Position numbers and translations under genes: made by a program
Shown: piece by piece, positions 63,293-64,000 of the stretch
How the letters are laid out: every line of letters begins with the position of its first letter
Numbering within the stretch: position 1 is the first letter of the stretch
Source: Vibrio sp. AND4
GTDB lineage: Bacteria > Pseudomonadota > Gammaproteobacteria > Enterobacterales > Vibrionaceae
Direction of reading: 5' to 3'
DNA length: 64,000 nucleotides
Assembly: GCF_000171815.1 (NCBI RefSeq)
Contig: NZ_ABGR01000002.1
Span: forward strand, 1 to 64,000
The notes under the pieces: generated by a model
The model's input: only the letters and a program-made list of their open reading frames with translations
Database searches by the model: none
What the model was told of the DNA's origin: nothing

Positions 63293-63839
63293 AGAAATCA
63301 GCTTTCCTCACGTAATGTGGGTTTTTGTATTTTTTCTCAGGCCCGAAAGTCGAGATCACTAATTTGTTCCACAGTGTTTTGTCAAACTCGCCTTTTGGGA
63401 TAGAAGGGTACAATGTCTCTTCTTCTTCTCTTGCAAAGTTCATGTACTGCTTTTTCTTGATTTGGTTGTACTTTTTTGCAATTTGATTGTGTTTACTCAC
63501 CCATTCAAGCTTGTAATCACGCAGGACCTTCTCAGCTTTCTCGACATCCATCCGTGACAAGAAAAGCCGTTTATATGAGACTTTCCTATCTAACATGGTT
63601 CGCATGACGGTTTGAATGTATTTACCATGGTGGGTAATGGTGATGTCATTCGCATCGACTGATGGGATACACCAGCCTTTTGGTAAAAAGTTTGGCTTCT
63701 TAAACTGCTTATTACGCTCCATTAGTACCTGATGAAGAATTAAATCAGATGTGCCGCGGAAAGTTTTTTGCCATTTTGCGATTCGTATTTGTAACGAACC
63801 AGGCAAGCGATAGATGTTAGTGAACTTATCTTTGTCCAT
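63291..63839 (-). CDS. Conserved protein of unknown function, 182 residues
   Basis: Soluble, strongly basic protein (MDKDKFTNIYRLPGSLQIRI; KKYNQIKKKQYMNFAREEEE in the middle), mostly helical, with a terminator overlapping its stop. The many Lys and aromatic residues suggest nucleic-acid binding, but no domain is recognised. It is convergent with the SOS gene. The remaining 161 bases to the window end contain its promoter and nothing else I can see. Confidence 0.7.
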   Translation of the reverse strand: MDKDKFTNIYRLPGSLQIRIAKWQKTFRGTSDLILHQVLMERNKQFKKPNFLPKGWCIPSVDANDITITHHGKYIQTVMRTMLDRKVSYKRLFLSRMDVEKAEKVLRDYKLEWVSKHNQIAKKYNQIKKKQYMNFAREEEETLYPSIPKGEFDKTLWNKLVISTFGPEKKYKNPHYVRKADF

Positions 63840-64000
63840 GGACTTCCGTCATGAAATTAATATGCAATGTGGGAATAGGCAGACGCGAGTGTTCAGCTAA
63901 GCATTAGTTACATTGCTGAGCGTTATCGTGTCGGTTAATGGTACGATTTTACAACGACCTCAAGGCTAATAGCGAGAGTCTATGTCAATAATAGGTTAGA

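Noticed and set aside
1..64000. CRISPR arrays, tRNA and rRNA genes
   Set aside because: No regularly spaced repeats and no tRNA- or rRNA-like sequence were recognised on reading either strand.

Overview
The window is typical Vibrio chromosome, most likely the harveyi clade (V. parahaemolyticus, V. campbellii, V. alginolyticus and relatives). Pointers are the NO-sensing H-NOX protein next to a hybrid kinase, the DUF294/CBS protein with its exonuclease, TyrR and TyrP, several small proteins I know only from vibrios, and degenerate integron attC-like sites of the Vibrio superintegron type. No rRNA, tRNA or CRISPR array was recognised.

Region by region. 1-14.5 kb is core: a BCCT transporter cut by the window edge, a chemoreceptor, an exonuclease/DUF294 pair, an outer membrane barrel, an aspartate/tyrosine aminotransferase gene carrying two clustered 1-base deletions, two tandem paralogous small proteins, a MocR-type regulator, a lipoprotein, asnS and queD. 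14.5-31.5 kb is also core: a LuxR-type regulator, an untracked 45-codon small gene with its own terminator, serine catabolism (sdaC, sdaA), nudL, the H-NOX/kinase pair, pabB, class I fumarase, ycjX-ycjF, tyrR and a RimJ/RimL-type acetyltransferase.

31.9-34.2 kb is an accessory scar. It holds an orphan ABC-type ATPase whose Walker-B glutamate is Gly, a decayed IS903-group (IS5 family) transposase, and what looks like a broken type III secretion chaperone gene followed by a short effector-like fragment. 34.9-42.8 kb is a divergent catabolic cluster: an RpiR regulator, secreted SGNH hydrolase and porin on one side; a DcuC-type carrier, a fumarate-releasing lyase and NAD-malic enzyme on the other. 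This would suit uptake and breakdown of an N- or C-succinyl compound to fumarate, malate and pyruvate.

42.8-52 kb is a low-GC accessory stretch. Its centrepiece (43213-44769) is a secreted two-domain toxin of the AIP56 type: a signal peptide, an NleC-like zinc protease domain (HEVIH), a two-cysteine linker with 36-residue spacing and a C-terminal delivery domain. A strong Fur-box match lies just upstream, so iron-repressed expression is predicted. After it come a MepB-like gene, YnfA, DUF3955, RNase H, a frameshifted His-rich metal-binding protein and five GNAT acetyltransferases, several followed by decayed attC-like repeats with no integrase in view.

52-64 kb returns to core-like content: an EAL protein divergent from an HD-GYP protein (both c-di-GMP breakdown), the cryptic glycyl-radical pair YjjI/YjjW, a LysR regulator, an SDR-like protein, an iron-type alcohol dehydrogenase, tyrP behind a perfect TyrR box, and a 71-residue unknown protein directly behind a near-perfect LexA box.
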